Shown in pieces: positions 36,638-45,941 of a stretch of DNA of 53,256 nt. The notes under the pieces were generated by a model. That model did not search any database. It was not told the origin of the DNA and saw only the letters and a program-made list of their open reading frames with translations. Source of the stretch: an uncultured Bacteroidaceae bacterium (GTDB lineage Bacteria > Bacteroidota > Bacteroidia > Bacteroidales > Bacteroidaceae); contig CALUJL010000012.1 of NCBI GenBank assembly GCA_944320955.1, forward strand, positions 1-53,256. Reading direction: 5' to 3'. The position numbers and the translations under genes were made by a program. Numbering within the stretch: position 1 is the stretch's first letter; each line of letters starts with the position of its first letter.

Positions 36638-39373
36638 ATGAAAAAGAAAAAAGTGTTGTGCGTAATTGCGGGCTGCGTAGTGGCACTCGTGTTGGTAATG
36701 GCCATTGTTCCGCTGTTTTTAGTGGGGAAAGTGGAAGACATTGTACGCCAGGAAGGCGGAAAGTTGCTGAAGGGGCAGTTCGATTTTGAATCGCTCGACA
36801 TCAGTTTGTTCCGCGATTTTCCCCGTGCTTCTGTGGCATTGAATGGTTTCTATCTGGCCGGTGCTGATGAATTCAAGGGCGATACGCTGGTGAAGGCCGG
36901 GCGGGCTGCGGTTTCTGTAGACGTCTTGTCGCTGTTGTCCGATAACTTCCGGATTGAGCGGGTAGCACTGGAGAAAGCCCGTGTGCACGCTATTGTCCTG
37001 GAGGACGGGCGCGCAAACTGGGATGTGGTAAAGACTGATACGACGGCGGTGCAGGAACCGGAAGAAGAGACATCCGCTTCCGGAGGATTCGGTTTGGAGT
37101 TGAGGCGCTTGTCGGTAGAGGATTTGGACGTAGTATTCGATGATTATCAGTCCGGGCTTCATGCGTCGGTAGAGGGCTTTACGGCCAGTTGCTCCGGTGA
37201 CTTCAGCTCGGATCAGACCGATGTGTCGCTCTCGGCGGCCATCGAAGCGCTTTCGTTGCGGATGGGGCTGGTGCCTTACGTGGCGGATGCGGAGATAGAG
37301 ACGGATATCGACCTGACGGCTGATCTTGCGAACAGCAAGTTTACGCTGCGGGACAATCGTATCCGCATCAATGCCTTAGAGACTTCCGTGGACGGGTGGG
37401 TGGCTTTCCCCGACAGTTCGCGTACGGAAATGGACCTGAAACTGAATACAAACGAGATAGGATTCAAGGAGTTGCTCTCCTTGGTGCCGGCCATTTACAG
37501 CAAGGAGTTTGCCGAACTGAAGACCGAAGGCACGGCTTCGTTGGATGTGGAGGCTAAGGGAGCGCTGGCCGGCGACTCGCTGGTTCCGGCTTTCCGGGTG
37601 GCCTTGCAGGTGAAAGATGCTTCGCTGCGCTATCCTTCTTTGCCTGCCGGAGTAGACAAGATACAGATCAGTGCCGAGGTCAGCAACCCCGATGGCAGTC
37701 CGGATGCCACGGTCGTAAAGATTGCTCCCCTCAGTTTGCAGATGGCCGGCGTGCCTTTTGCCCTGAATGCCACGGTGAAGACACCGGTAAGCGACCCGGA
37801 TTTCAATCTGCAGGCTTCGGGAAAGCTCGATTTGTCGAACATCCAGAAGGTTTATCCTCTGGAGCAGAATACGAAACTGACGGGCGTATTGACGGCCGAT
37901 GTGCAGATGCAGGGCCGCTTGTCTTATGTGGAAAAAGAACAATTCGACCGTTTTCAGGCCAAAGGCACACTCGATTTGCAAAACCTGTTGCTGCATACGG
38001 AGGGGATGGATGAAGTGAAAGTCAACCGTTCGCTGCTTACTTTCTCGCCGAAGCAGGTAAGCCTTAGCCAGACGGAGTTGTTGATTGGAAAGAATGACCT
38101 GGCAGTAGAGGGTGCGCTCAGCAATTATTTAGGCTACCTGCTGAAGGGGCAGACTCTGAAAGGCTCGCTCGGATTGACTTCAAGCTATTTGAATTTGAAT
38201 GACTTCATGGGGGGAACTTCTACGGAAGGGAATGCTCCCGAAGAGACTGCGGCAGGAGAAAAGGAGCCTTCCGAAGCAGAGGCGGACTCAACCGCAGGAG
38301 CTTCTTCCGGGGCAGGTAGCGTAATCGAAGTGCCGCGCAATATCGATTTTCAGATGACGACGGCCTTGAAGAAAGTTCTCTTCGACCAAATGACTTTGGA
38401 AGACATACAAGGCAAGCTGGCAGTGCAGGGCGGGACGGTAGACATGCAGGGGCTTTCGCTCAAGACCATGGGCGGAACCGTCCGTCTGAACGGCAGCTAT
38501 TCCACGGCGAAGAGTGTGAAACAGCCGGAAATGAGCGGCGCTTTCCAATTGGACGGGCTGTCCTTCTCCCAGGCATATAAAGAACTGAATGTCATTCGTT
38601 CCTTGGCTCCGATTTTTGAGAAGCTGCAGGGTAATTTCTCCGGGAGCATGAATTTGAGCATGGTTCTGGATGAAACCCTCTCGCCCGTTACGGAAAGCAT
38701 GAACGGCGGCGGCACTCTCTCGACAAAAGACGTGAATCTTTCGGACATCGAGATACTGAAAAAAGTAGCTACAGCCTGCAACAGGACCGACCTGCTGGCA
38801 CAGAACGTGAAAGATCTGGATATACATTTCAATCTGGTCAACGGCAAGTTGATAACGGAGCCTTTCACCATCCGTCTGGGCGACAAGTATTCGCTGAAAC
38901 TGGAAGGTACCACTTCGCTCGACAAGGCCATCGACTACACGGGAACGATTGCCCTCCCTGGCGGTGAAAACAGCCTGCTTTCGTCTGTCAACCTGAAGAT
39001 CGGCGGAACGTTCAGCTCTCCGAAGATTTCGGTGGACACCAAGAGTATGGCGAAGGAAGCCATCAGTTCCGTAGCCGGGAATGCACTCGAAGCTGTCGGA
39101 AACAAGCTGGGTATAGACCTCTCCGATGCCGAGAAACAAAAAGAGGCCTTGGTGGCCGAGGCGAAGAAGGCTGGCGACAAACTCATAGCCGCAGCGCAGA
39201 AGCAGGCCGATGACCTGCTGAGTAAGGCCGAGGGCAAACCCCTGCGTGAAATAGCGGCCAAGAAGTCGGGTGAAGCCTTGGTGAATGCAGCCAAAGAGCA
39301 GGCTGCAAAGCTCGTGGCCGAAGCCGAAAAGCAAGGCGATGCGCTGATAGAGAAAGCAAAATCGGCGCAATAA
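36638..39373 (+). CDS. AsmA-family protein with a helical Ala/Lys/Glu-rich tail
   Basis: 911 residues. N-terminal membrane anchor (about 6-30) followed by AsmA-type beta-repeat sequence (FDFESLDISLFRDFPRASV near 45-65 is the usual AsmA start), so an inner-membrane-anchored periplasmic protein of the AsmA/TamB bridge superfamily. An acidic low-complexity linker lies near residue 530. The last ~100 residues are unlike AsmA: repeated heptad-like helices (KAGDKLIAAAQKQADDLLSKA, shortened here as KAGDKLIAAAQ and KQADDLLSKA). Role in lipid or outer membrane homeostasis is family inference. An SD-like AAGGAG precedes the ATG. Confidence 0.88.
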   Translation: MKKKKVLCVIAGCVVALVLVMAIVPLFLVGKVEDIVRQEGGKLLKGQFDFESLDISLFRDFPRASVALNGFYLAGADEFKGDTLVKAGRAAVSVDVLSLLSDNFRIERVALEKARVHAIVLEDGRANWDVVKTDTTAVQEPEEETSASGGFGLELRRLSVEDLDVVFDDYQSGLHASVEGFTASCSGDFSSDQTDVSLSAAIEALSLRMGLVPYVADAEIETDIDLTADLANSKFTLRDNRIRINALETSVDGWVAFPDSSRTEMDLKLNTNEIGFKELLSLVPAIYSKEFAELKTEGTASLDVEAKGALAGDSLVPAFRVALQVKDASLRYPSLPAGVDKIQISAEVSNPDGSPDATVVKIAPLSLQMAGVPFALNATVKTPVSDPDFNLQASGKLDLSNIQKVYPLEQNTKLTGVLTADVQMQGRLSYVEKEQFDRFQAKGTLDLQNLLLHTEGMDEVKVNRSLLTFSPKQVSLSQTELLIGKNDLAVEGALSNYLGYLLKGQTLKGSLGLTSSYLNLNDFMGGTSTEGNAPEETAAGEKEPSEAEADSTAGASSGAGSVIEVPRNIDFQMTTALKKVLFDQMTLEDIQGKLAVQGGTVDMQGLSLKTMGGTVRLNGSYSTAKSVKQPEMSGAFQLDGLSFSQAYKELNVIRSLAPIFEKLQGNFSGSMNLSMVLDETLSPVTESMNGGGTLSTKDVNLSDIEILKKVATACNRTDLLAQNVKDLDIHFNLVNGKLITEPFTIRLGDKYSLKLEGTTSLDKAIDYTGTIALPGGENSLLSSVNLKIGGTFSSPKISVDTKSMAKEAISSVAGNALEAVGNKLGIDLSDAEKQKEALVAEAKKAGDKLIAAAQKQADDLLSKAEGKPLREIAAKKSGEALVNAAKEQAAKLVAEAEKQGDALIEKAKSAQ

Positions 39374-39416
39374 TCGCTGGCCACTGCCGAGCCTTTTGAA
39401 AAAGGAGATTCCCCCT

Positions 39417-40028
39417 ATGTTGAAACGACTTTATGAAAAAAACAACCGTCCCGCCGAGCTGGAGCAAATCTGCTCCATGCTCCGCGACGGGGCGCTCGTC
39501 ATCTACCCGACCGATACGCTCTATGCCATAGGTTGCTCGGCATTGGCCGTGCGGGCGGTGGAGCGGATTTGTACCATCAAGAAGGTCGATCCCCGAAAAA
39601 ACAATCTGTCCGTCCTTTGCCGCGACTTCAGTCAGGCCGCCGAGTATGCCCGGATTAGCGACCGCGTGTTTCGGCTGATGAAGAAAAACCTGCCCGGGCC
39701 TTTCACTTTCATTCTCCCCACGGGTTCCAAACTGCCTCACATTTTCCGGCTTCGCAAGGAAGTCGGCATTCGTATCCCGGCTTGTCCCGTGCTGAAGGAA
39801 CTCTTGGAGGTGGCCGATGTGCCGTTGCTTTCCATGAGCGTGCCTGCGGAAGAAGACGATGAGCCGGCATTCCGCACCGACCCGGAGCTGATCTATGAGC
39901 GGTGGGCCGATGAGGTCGATCTCGTAATCGACGGGGGAATTGCTCCCGGGATGCCGAGTACCGTTGTAGACTGTACGGGCGAGGAAGTCGAAATCGTCCG
40001 CCAAGGAGCCGGCGTGTTGCAGGATTGA
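39417..40028 (+). CDS. Sua5/YrdC/YciO-family protein
   Basis: 203 residues of the YrdC fold. YPTDTLYAIGC near 30-40 is the conserved start of the nucleotide pocket; KKVDPRKNNLSVLC and GPFTFILP follow. Members make threonylcarbamoyl-AMP for the t6A tRNA modification, or are YciO paralogues of unsettled role. The usual KxRxxxxP lysine/arginine motif reads KVDPRKNNLS here, closer to YciO. ATG at 39417 is preferred over an upstream TTG and has AAGGAG about ten bases before it, like the preceding gene. Confidence 0.88.
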   Translation: MLKRLYEKNNRPAELEQICSMLRDGALVIYPTDTLYAIGCSALAVRAVERICTIKKVDPRKNNLSVLCRDFSQAAEYARISDRVFRLMKKNLPGPFTFILPTGSKLPHIFRLRKEVGIRIPACPVLKELLEVADVPLLSMSVPAEEDDEPAFRTDPELIYERWADEVDLVIDGGIAPGMPSTVVDCTGEEVEIVRQGAGVLQD

Positions 40029-40095
40029 CATCGGGGCAGCAGAAAGATACATCCTTTCACAGCCTTGATTCGGCACGAGCCGCCGTAGGAGTAAT

Positions 40096-40137
40096 AAAAA
40101 AGAAGGAGTTGTCAAACAGACAACTCCTTCCTTTTTT
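40096..40137. terminator. Bidirectional terminator between YciO-like gene and tRNA-Arg
   Basis: AAGGAGTTGTC-aaaca-GACAACTCCTT flanked by AAAAAG and CTTTTTT. It serves both the plus-strand gene and the minus-strand tRNA. Confidence 0.88.
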
Positions 40138-40141
40138 GCAG

Positions 40142-40215
40142 TGATTCCGATGCGATTCGAACGCATGACCCACAGCTTAGAAGGCTGTTGCTCTATCCAG
40201 CTGAGCTACGGAACC
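40142..40215 (-). tRNA. tRNA-Arg, anticodon TCT
   Basis: Minus-strand cloverleaf: acceptor GGTTCCG with CGGAATC, D-arm with AGCTGGATAGAGC, anticodon stem ACAGC/GCTGT with loop CTTCTAA (anticodon TCT), T-arm ATGCG-TTCGAAT-CGCAT. 74 nt, no encoded CCA. Reads AGA/AGG. Confidence 0.96.
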
Positions 40216-40239
40216 GACCGTTTTCAGATTTTCAAGGCG

Positions 40240-40247
40240 CAAAGATA
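40240..40247 (-). promoter_or_regulatory. Promoter of tRNA-Arg, -7 element
   Basis: Minus-strand TATCTTTG, with GTTG at 40271-40268 as a partial -33 element at 20 bases. Confidence 0.65.
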
Positions 40248-40299
40248 CATATTCTCTACGGGAATGGCAACAGCGCGGCGGGAATTTAACAGAACTTCC

Positions 40300-40959
40300 C
40301 TATGCCCAGACGTCCAAAACGGGGAAAGTTTCGAGCGCCGTGTCCGGAAATTCCCGTTTGAGGTAGCGCTGCAGATAGCGGAAAGTGTCGTCCCGCAGCA
40401 AGGAATTCGTTTCCTCCGGGTAGCTGTTGTAGAGCACCCTGTCGAGACGGATGCCGCGTCTTTTCACGGCTTCCAGGCTGAGCAGCGTGTGGTTGATGCT
40501 CCCCAGCCGCCCGGAGGTGACGAAGATCAGCGGATATTGCCGCCGGGCTATGTAGTCTATGGTCAGCAACTCTTCGGTCAGCGGCACCATCAGTCCGCCG
40601 GCTCCCTCCAGCAGGACCCGGTCGTAGCGCACGGCCAGCGTGGCGGTGGCCCGTTCGATTTTTCCGAAATCCACCGCCCGCCCGTCGATTTTCGAAGCCA
40701 GCAGGGGCGAGGCGGGGAAGGTGAAGATTTCCGGCATGGTGAGCCTCTCCCGGTCTTCCGGCAGCAGCCCGCAGCCCATGATGCGCCGGTGCAGCTCGAT
40801 GTCCTCGGAGCGGCCGGCGTTTCCCGTCTGGATGAATTTCTGTGTGATGGTGCGCAATCCCTGTTCCCTCCAGCAGCGTGCCAGGAACCCGGTCGCGTAA
40901 CTCTTTCCGGCATCCGTGTCGATGCCGCTTACGAAGTAGACTTTTTCTTCTTTCTTCAT
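40300..40959 (-). CDS. bioD: Dethiobiotin synthetase
   Basis: ATP-dependent closure of the ureido ring on 7,8-diaminopelargonate. 219 residues with P-loop GIDTDAGKS at 12-20, KFIQTG and the EGAGGLMVPL motif. Last gene of the biotin operon, 18 bp after bioC; its stop codon lies just before the tRNA-Arg promoter. Confidence 0.95.
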   Translation of the reverse strand: MKKEEKVYFVSGIDTDAGKSYATGFLARCWREQGLRTITQKFIQTGNAGRSEDIELHRRIMGCGLLPEDRERLTMPEIFTFPASPLLASKIDGRAVDFGKIERATATLAVRYDRVLLEGAGGLMVPLTEELLTIDYIARRQYPLIFVTSGRLGSINHTLLSLEAVKRRGIRLDRVLYNSYPEETNSLLRDDTFRYLQRYLKREFPDTALETFPVLDVWA

Positions 40960-40977
40960 GATTCTTCTTTTCCTTGT

Positions 40978-41820
40978 TTATGCTTTTTCCGCCACGAAGT
41001 ATAGCGGCTGGTAGGTCAGCCGTACCGGCTTGTCTTCTCCTTCCCCGCCGGTTGCCGGGAACTGCCGCCGGTATTCGCGTGAGAATTCCTGCAGCCGTCC
41101 GGCTGTCCAGGCTTTCCTCGGGCCGGGGAGGCCCGTGACGCCCGTGCGTTTCAGGTGGCGCAGGACGTCCGTCGGCGAGGAGAATACGGCCGTAGTGTCC
41201 TGCTCTTCGGCATGGAGCAGGCGGAATCCGGCTCTCTCCAGCATCCTTCTCCATTCCTCCAGCGGGTAGTAGGCCAGCCCTGCGCCTGTGAGCGCGCGTA
41301 TTTCCCGCAGCGTTTCCGGGCCGAATGTGGAGGCCGCCATCTTTCCGCCCCGGCGCAGAAGCGTGCGGCATCGGGCCAGGAATTCCTGCGGCCGCTCCAT
41401 CCACTGGAGCGTGGAGCAGGAGGTTATCAGGTCCCATCCTGCGGGAAAATCCAGAGTCTCCGCGTCGCCCGGCAAAAAGCTCAGGCACTTTTCGGAAAAA
41501 GTGCTGCCACTTTCTGAAGAAAGCGCTGCGTCTTTTTCCGCCTCCCCTTGCCCCAATCGGTCGAGGCAGAAGCGCCCGGCCTCGGGGCAGAGGTCGTTGA
41601 GGAGGAGCCGGACGGGGGAAAACTGCTCCAGGAGCAGCCGTGAGTAGAGCCCCGTGCCGCACCCGAATTCGAGTATGCGGCATCCTATTGGCAGGCGGGC
41701 GTAGCGCTTGGTCAGCTGTGCCATGTGTTCCGCTATGTCCCGTTGCACGAAGGCTTCCCCCTCGTAGGTCTCCAGCGCACGGGCGAAGCGGCGGGATATG
41801 GTTTCTTTGTCTCTTGTCAT
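40978..41820 (-). CDS. bioC: Malonyl-ACP O-methyltransferase
   Basis: Caps malonyl-ACP with a methyl group from SAM so that the fatty acid machinery can build the pimeloyl chain. 280 residues; SAM motif ILEFGCGTG at 49-57 and SCSTLQWM further on. The start at 41820 overlaps the bioG stop (ATGA). Odd: residues ~94-112 (EKDAALSSESGSTFSEK) are encoded by two to three copies of the dispersed hairpin repeat, between the third and fourth strands of the fold, apparently as an in-frame insertion. Confidence 0.93.
   Translation of the reverse strand: MTRDKETISRRFARALETYEGEAFVQRDIAEHMAQLTKRYARLPIGCRILEFGCGTGLYSRLLLEQFSPVRLLLNDLCPEAGRFCLDRLGQGEAEKDAALSSESGSTFSEKCLSFLPGDAETLDFPAGWDLITSCSTLQWMERPQEFLARCRTLLRRGGKMAASTFGPETLREIRALTGAGLAYYPLEEWRRMLERAGFRLLHAEEQDTTAVFSSPTDVLRHLKRTGVTGLPGPRKAWTAGRLQEFSREYRRQFPATGGEGEDKPVRLTYQPLYFVAEKA
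41486..41540. repeat. Hairpin repeats inside the bioC coding sequence
   Basis: CACTTTTCGGAAAAAGTG is followed by CTGCCACTTTC, TGAAGAAAGCGCTGCG and TCTTTTTCCG. These are two nearly complete copies and a half copy of the dispersed motif, read in frame as protein. Confidence 0.75.
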
Positions 41821-42533
41821 GAGTCGAACAGGTATTTCCATGAAAATCCTTCTTCCTCCCTGCCGGAATGTATGGCGGCAAACGGCCAGTGGCCGCACGG
41901 CAGGGTCCGTATCTCCGCCTGTCCGTCCCAGGCTGCCCGCTGGGCCTCGGGCGGAAAGATGCGGTCGGCCTCGCCGATGCAGGCGCGGCTCCAGCGCAGG
42001 GGAGGGGCTTCGTCCGTGGTTTCCCCTTGGCGGGTTTCGTAGCGTGTCCTGAGGGCTTCCAGCTCTTCGCGCAGCTCTGTTGCGGGACGTTGCGGGCGCA
42101 GCTCCATGAAGCGGGCAAACTCTTCTCCCGTGTGGCACATGCGGCGATAGAATTCTTCGGCATTCCGCCCGTCCCTCATGCCCCGCTCCGTCATCCGGTA
42201 TATGCGCGGGTCTATGCCCCGTGTGGCATCGATGGGGCAGGGCGTGCCGTTCAGGGCCACGGCCGCGCGCAGGGGCGGGAGCGAACCTCCGTGTGCTCGC
42301 CAGACCTCGCTGCCCATCCATACGCCCATCGACCAGGCGGCCAGGCGCACTTCCCCGTAGCCGGCGAGCAGAGAGGGGCGGAAGTCGGCCGAGCGGTAGT
42401 CGCAGCAGACCATGCAGTCTTCTCCCTCGTCCGGGCGAAACGGGCGGAACGGCCTCTCGTCCATGCCCCATCCGGCAAAGAAGAGGAGCAGGCGCCGGTT
42501 GCCTGAGTTGCGTACGGTGAATATTTGTCTCAT
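41817..42533 (-). CDS. bioG: Pimeloyl-ACP methyl ester esterase BioG
   Basis: Removes the methyl cap from pimeloyl-ACP methyl ester, the role BioH plays in E. coli. 238 residues of DUF452-type alpha/beta hydrolase: FFAGWGMDERPF at 19-30, nucleophile Ser68 in AAWSMGVWMG, C-terminal His in LPCGHWPF. Coupled by four-base ATGA overlaps to bioF upstream and bioC downstream. Confidence 0.93.
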   Translation of the reverse strand: MRQIFTVRNSGNRRLLLFFAGWGMDERPFRPFRPDEGEDCMVCCDYRSADFRPSLLAGYGEVRLAAWSMGVWMGSEVWRAHGGSLPPLRAAVALNGTPCPIDATRGIDPRIYRMTERGMRDGRNAEEFYRRMCHTGEEFARFMELRPQRPATELREELEALRTRYETRQGETTDEAPPLRWSRACIGEADRIFPPEAQRAAWDGQAEIRTLPCGHWPFAAIHSGREEEGFSWKYLFDS

Positions 42534-43693
42534 AGCGCTTCGGCCAGTTTCTGCAACGCCTCGTCCGGGAGGGATGCCGTGAGCGAAATGCGTACCCGGG
42601 CCGTCCCTTCCGGCACACTCGGCGGGCGCACGGGGAGCACGTAGAAGCCCCTTTCCTGCAGGCGCAGGGCCAGCTTGGCAGCCTCGCTGCTCGTGCCGGC
42701 AATGAGGGGGACGATGTGGCTCGTCGAGGGGCATAGGTAGCCCCTCGCGTGTGCCGCCCGGCGCAGGAAGTGCCCCATGCGCCCCAGGCGTTCCCTGCGG
42801 CCGGAGAGGGCGGGCAGCCGGTCGAGCAGGAAGGAGGTCCACTCCATCTGCCAGGGCGGCAAGGCGGTGGTGAAGACGAAGGTGCGCATCTTGTTGACCA
42901 GGTAGTCGCGTATCGTCCGGCTGCATACGACGAATGCCCCGGCCGAGGCCAGCGCCTTGCCGAACGTGCCGACCAGCAGGTCTATCTCCGGCAGGCAGCC
43001 CTGCTCTTCGGCGCAGCCCAGTCCGCGGTTTCCCCGCAGGCCGAAGGCGTGCGCCTCGTCCAGATAGAGCAGCACGCCGGGATACTTCCGCTTCAGCGCC
43101 GTGAGCCGGGGCAGGTGGGCCTCGTCGCCGTCCATGCTGAAGATGCTCTCCGTGGCAATCACGATGCTCTCGAATTCTGCCGCGTGGCGGGCGAGGAGCT
43201 GTTCGAGTTGGGCGTAGTCGTTGTGGCGGTAGCGTATGCAGCGGGCGGCGGAGAGGCGCATCCCGTCGATAAACGAGGCGTGCATCAGCTTGTCCGCCAG
43301 CACCAGCATCCGCCCGTGCCCTATGGCGGGGAGGATTCCGGCGTTGAGGTGGTAGCCGCAGGAGGCCACGAGGGCGGCTTCCTTGCCGTAGAGTCCGGCC
43401 AACTGCTGCTCTATCCGGCGGTGGGCGGCGAAGGTGCCGGTCAGTAGCCGGGAGGAAGAGGCCGAGGGGAGGAAGCCTTCGGGCGTCTGCCGCCGGAGGA
43501 ATTCGGCGCGCAGGGCGGTGTCGGCAGCCAGTCCCAGGTAGTCGTTGGACGAGAGGTTGTGCATCTTCCGTCCGTCTGCTACGACGAACTCTCCTTCGCG
43601 TTCCGTCCCGGGAAGGGAGCGGTAGTTGCCTTTTTCTTTCAGGCATTCCAGTTCTGCCTGTAGGCGTTGCTCAAGGGGTGAGGGGGTGCTCAT
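42530..43693 (-). CDS. bioF: 8-amino-7-oxononanoate synthase
   Basis: PLP enzyme condensing pimeloyl-ACP with alanine. 387 residues; LSSNDYLGLA at 47-56, DEAHAFG at 212-218, PLP-lysine Lys246 in GTFGKALAS. Starts 13 bp after bioBA; stop overlaps the bioG start. Confidence 0.95.
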   Translation of the reverse strand: MSTPSPLEQRLQAELECLKEKGNYRSLPGTEREGEFVVADGRKMHNLSSNDYLGLAADTALRAEFLRRQTPEGFLPSASSSRLLTGTFAAHRRIEQQLAGLYGKEAALVASCGYHLNAGILPAIGHGRMLVLADKLMHASFIDGMRLSAARCIRYRHNDYAQLEQLLARHAAEFESIVIATESIFSMDGDEAHLPRLTALKRKYPGVLLYLDEAHAFGLRGNRGLGCAEEQGCLPEIDLLVGTFGKALASAGAFVVCSRTIRDYLVNKMRTFVFTTALPPWQMEWTSFLLDRLPALSGRRERLGRMGHFLRRAAHARGYLCPSTSHIVPLIAGTSSEAAKLALRLQERGFYVLPVRPPSVPEGTARVRISLTASLPDEALQKLAEAL

Positions 43694-43706
43694 CGGGAGT
43701 GGGGTT

Positions 43707-45932
43707 TTACAGCTCGGATACTATTTTTACCAAAGCCCCGGTCAGCCGTTGCAGCTGCTCGCGGGTGACTATGTAGGGCGGCATCAGGTAGACCAGCCGC
43801 CCGAAGGGGCGTACCCACACGCCTTCTTCCACGAAGCGGCGCTGTATGCGCTCCATGTCGACGGGCTCCTTTGTCTCCACCACGCCTATGGCGCCCAGCA
43901 CGCGCACATCGCTCACCTGCGGCAGGCGGCGCGCCGCTTCCAGCCCTTCGGCAAGTCCCCGCTCGATATCCTGCACCTGCTTTTGCCATTTTCCCTCCAG
44001 CAGCAGCCGCATCGAGGCGCAGGCCACGGCGCAGGCCAGCGGGTTGCCCATGAAGGTGGGGCCGTGCATGAAGACGCCCGGGGCATGGCCGGATATCGCA
44101 TCTGCCACTTCGTTGGTCGTGGCCACGGCGCTCAGCGTCATGTAGCCCCCGGTCAGGGCTTTGCCGATACACATGATGTCGGGCACGACACCGGCATGTT
44201 CGCAGGCAAACATGCGGCCCGTCCGGCCGAATCCGGTGGCTATCTCGTCGAAGATGAGCAGCACGTTGTGCTTCCGGCACAGGGCTTCGGCCTGCCGGAG
44301 GTACTCGGGATGGTAGAACCACATGCCGCCGGCTCCCTGCACCACGGGTTCCAGTATCAGGGCGGCCAGCTCCGGGGCGTGCCGTTCGAGGCATTGGCGC
44401 AGGGGGAGCAGGTCGGCTTCGTCCCATTCCCCGTGGAAGCGGGAGGAAGGCGAGGGGAGGAAGTGGCGCACGGGCAGGGCAGGGCCGAAGAGGCTGTGCA
44501 TGCCCGTCACGGGGTCGCATACGGACATGGCGTTCCAGGTGTCTCCGTGGTATCCGCGGCGGATGGTGACGAAATTGGACTTCCCGGCCTGTCCTTTTGC
44601 CGTCCAGTACTGCACGGCCATCTTCATGGCCACCTCCACGGCCACGGAACCCGAGTCGGCATAGAAGAGTTTCTGCATCGGGCGGGGCAGCAGGCGCAGC
44701 AACAGCCGTCCCAACTCGACGGCCGGGCGGTGCGTGAGCCCGCCGAACATGACGTGGGCCATCTGTCCCGTCTGCTTCCGGACAGCCTCGTTCAGCGCCG
44801 GGTGGTTGTAGCCGTGGATGGCGCACCACCAGGACGACATGCCGTCCACCAGCACCCGGCCGTCTTCCAGCTCGATTTCTGCCCCGCGGCAGGCACGCAC
44901 GGGATAGACGGGGAGCGGGGCGGAGGTGGAAGTGTAGGGGTGCCAGAGGTGGAGGCGGTCGAATTCGGCGGGCGGGAGCCCGTAGCCTGCGCGAAGGACT
45001 TGCTGCTTGTCGGAGTCGACGGTGTTGCCCGTCGTGGTCAGCATGTCGCCCGTGATGGCCGAGTTGATGCCGATGTGCAGGGCTTTCTGCATCTCCTCCG
45101 GAGCGAGCCGTGCCCGTCCGCCGGCAAAGCGCAGGTATGCCCGGGGATGGATGAAGCGGAAGAGGGCTATCGTGGTGTAGATTTCCTCAAGGGACAGGAG
45201 GGGCTGGTGCTCCAGCGGCGTGCCGGGTATGGGATTCAGGAGGTTGAGCGGGATGGACTGCGCGCCTGTCTTTTTCAGTGCGAAGGCCAGTTCGATGCGT
45301 TGCTCCGGGGTTTCGCCCATCCCGATGATGCCTCCGCTGCACACCTCCAGCCCGGCGCGGCGGGCGGCTTCGAGGGTCTGGAGTTTCTGCTCCTGCGTGT
45401 GCGTGGTGCACAGCCGGGCGAAGTGGGAAGGGGCAGTCTCCAGATTGCAGTGGTAGCGGGTGAGTCCGGCTTCGTGCAGGGCCCGGAGTTCTTCCTCGGA
45501 GAGCAGTCCCAGCGAGGCGCAGAGGGGGATGGAACTTTCGCGCCGTATCCGGCGGATAGACTCGCAGAGTTCGCGCAACTCGGCGGGCGAGAGCTTGCGT
45601 CCGCTAGTCACGATGGAGAAGCGGTTTACTTCTTTTTCCTCGTAGTAGAGGGCGGTTTCGAGCATCTTCCCAGCGGATAGCAGGGGGTAGTGTTCGGCTT
45701 GTGTCTTGTGGTGCAGCGACTGGGCGCACCACTTGCAGTTTTCCGGGCAGCGGCCGGACTTGGCGTTGACGATGGCGCAGAGGTCGAACTCCCGGGGAGC
45801 GCAGTGGCGGGTGATGCGTGCCGCGGCTTCGTAGAGGGCTTCCTTGTCCGGATACGCGGCCAGCTCCAATGCTTCGGGAGGCGTAAGGTCGTATCCGGCG
45901 CATACTTTGGTTTCAAGTTCTTCGATGTGCAT
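43707..45932 (-). CDS. bioBA: Fused biotin synthase / DAPA aminotransferase
   Basis: 741 residues joining the last and an earlier step of the pathway. The N-terminal BioB (about 1-315) is a radical SAM enzyme with Cys62, Cys66 and Cys69 in [13 protein letters not shown], and inserts sulfur into dethiobiotin. The C-terminal BioA (about 320-741) is a class III aminotransferase: LHLWHPYTS start, [14 protein letters not shown]-lysine Lys591 in CIGKALTGG. The fusion is known from Bacteroides. First gene of bioBA-F-G-C-D. A terminator-like hairpin ends about 17 bp before its ATG. Confidence 0.96.
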   Translation of the reverse strand: MHIEELETKVCAGYDLTPPEALELAAYPDKEALYEAAARITRHCAPREFDLCAIVNAKSGRCPENCKWCAQSLHHKTQAEHYPLLSAGKMLETALYYEEKEVNRFSIVTSGRKLSPAELRELCESIRRIRRESSIPLCASLGLLSEEELRALHEAGLTRYHCNLETAPSHFARLCTTHTQEQKLQTLEAARRAGLEVCSGGIIGMGETPEQRIELAFALKKTGAQSIPLNLLNPIPGTPLEHQPLLSLEEIYTTIALFRFIHPRAYLRFAGGRARLAPEEMQKALHIGINSAITGDMLTTTGNTVDSDKQQVLRAGYGLPPAEFDRLHLWHPYTSTSAPLPVYPVRACRGAEIELEDGRVLVDGMSSWWCAIHGYNHPALNEAVRKQTGQMAHVMFGGLTHRPAVELGRLLLRLLPRPMQKLFYADSGSVAVEVAMKMAVQYWTAKGQAGKSNFVTIRRGYHGDTWNAMSVCDPVTGMHSLFGPALPVRHFLPSPSSRFHGEWDEADLLPLRQCLERHAPELAALILEPVVQGAGGMWFYHPEYLRQAEALCRKHNVLLIFDEIATGFGRTGRMFACEHAGVVPDIMCIGKALTGGYMTLSAVATTNEVADAISGHAPGVFMHGPTFMGNPLACAVACASMRLLLEGKWQKQVQDIERGLAEGLEAARRLPQVSDVRVLGAIGVVETKEPVDMERIQRRFVEEGVWVRPFGRLVYLMPPYIVTREQLQRLTGALVKIVSEL

Positions 45933-45941
45933 CTTGTTTTC

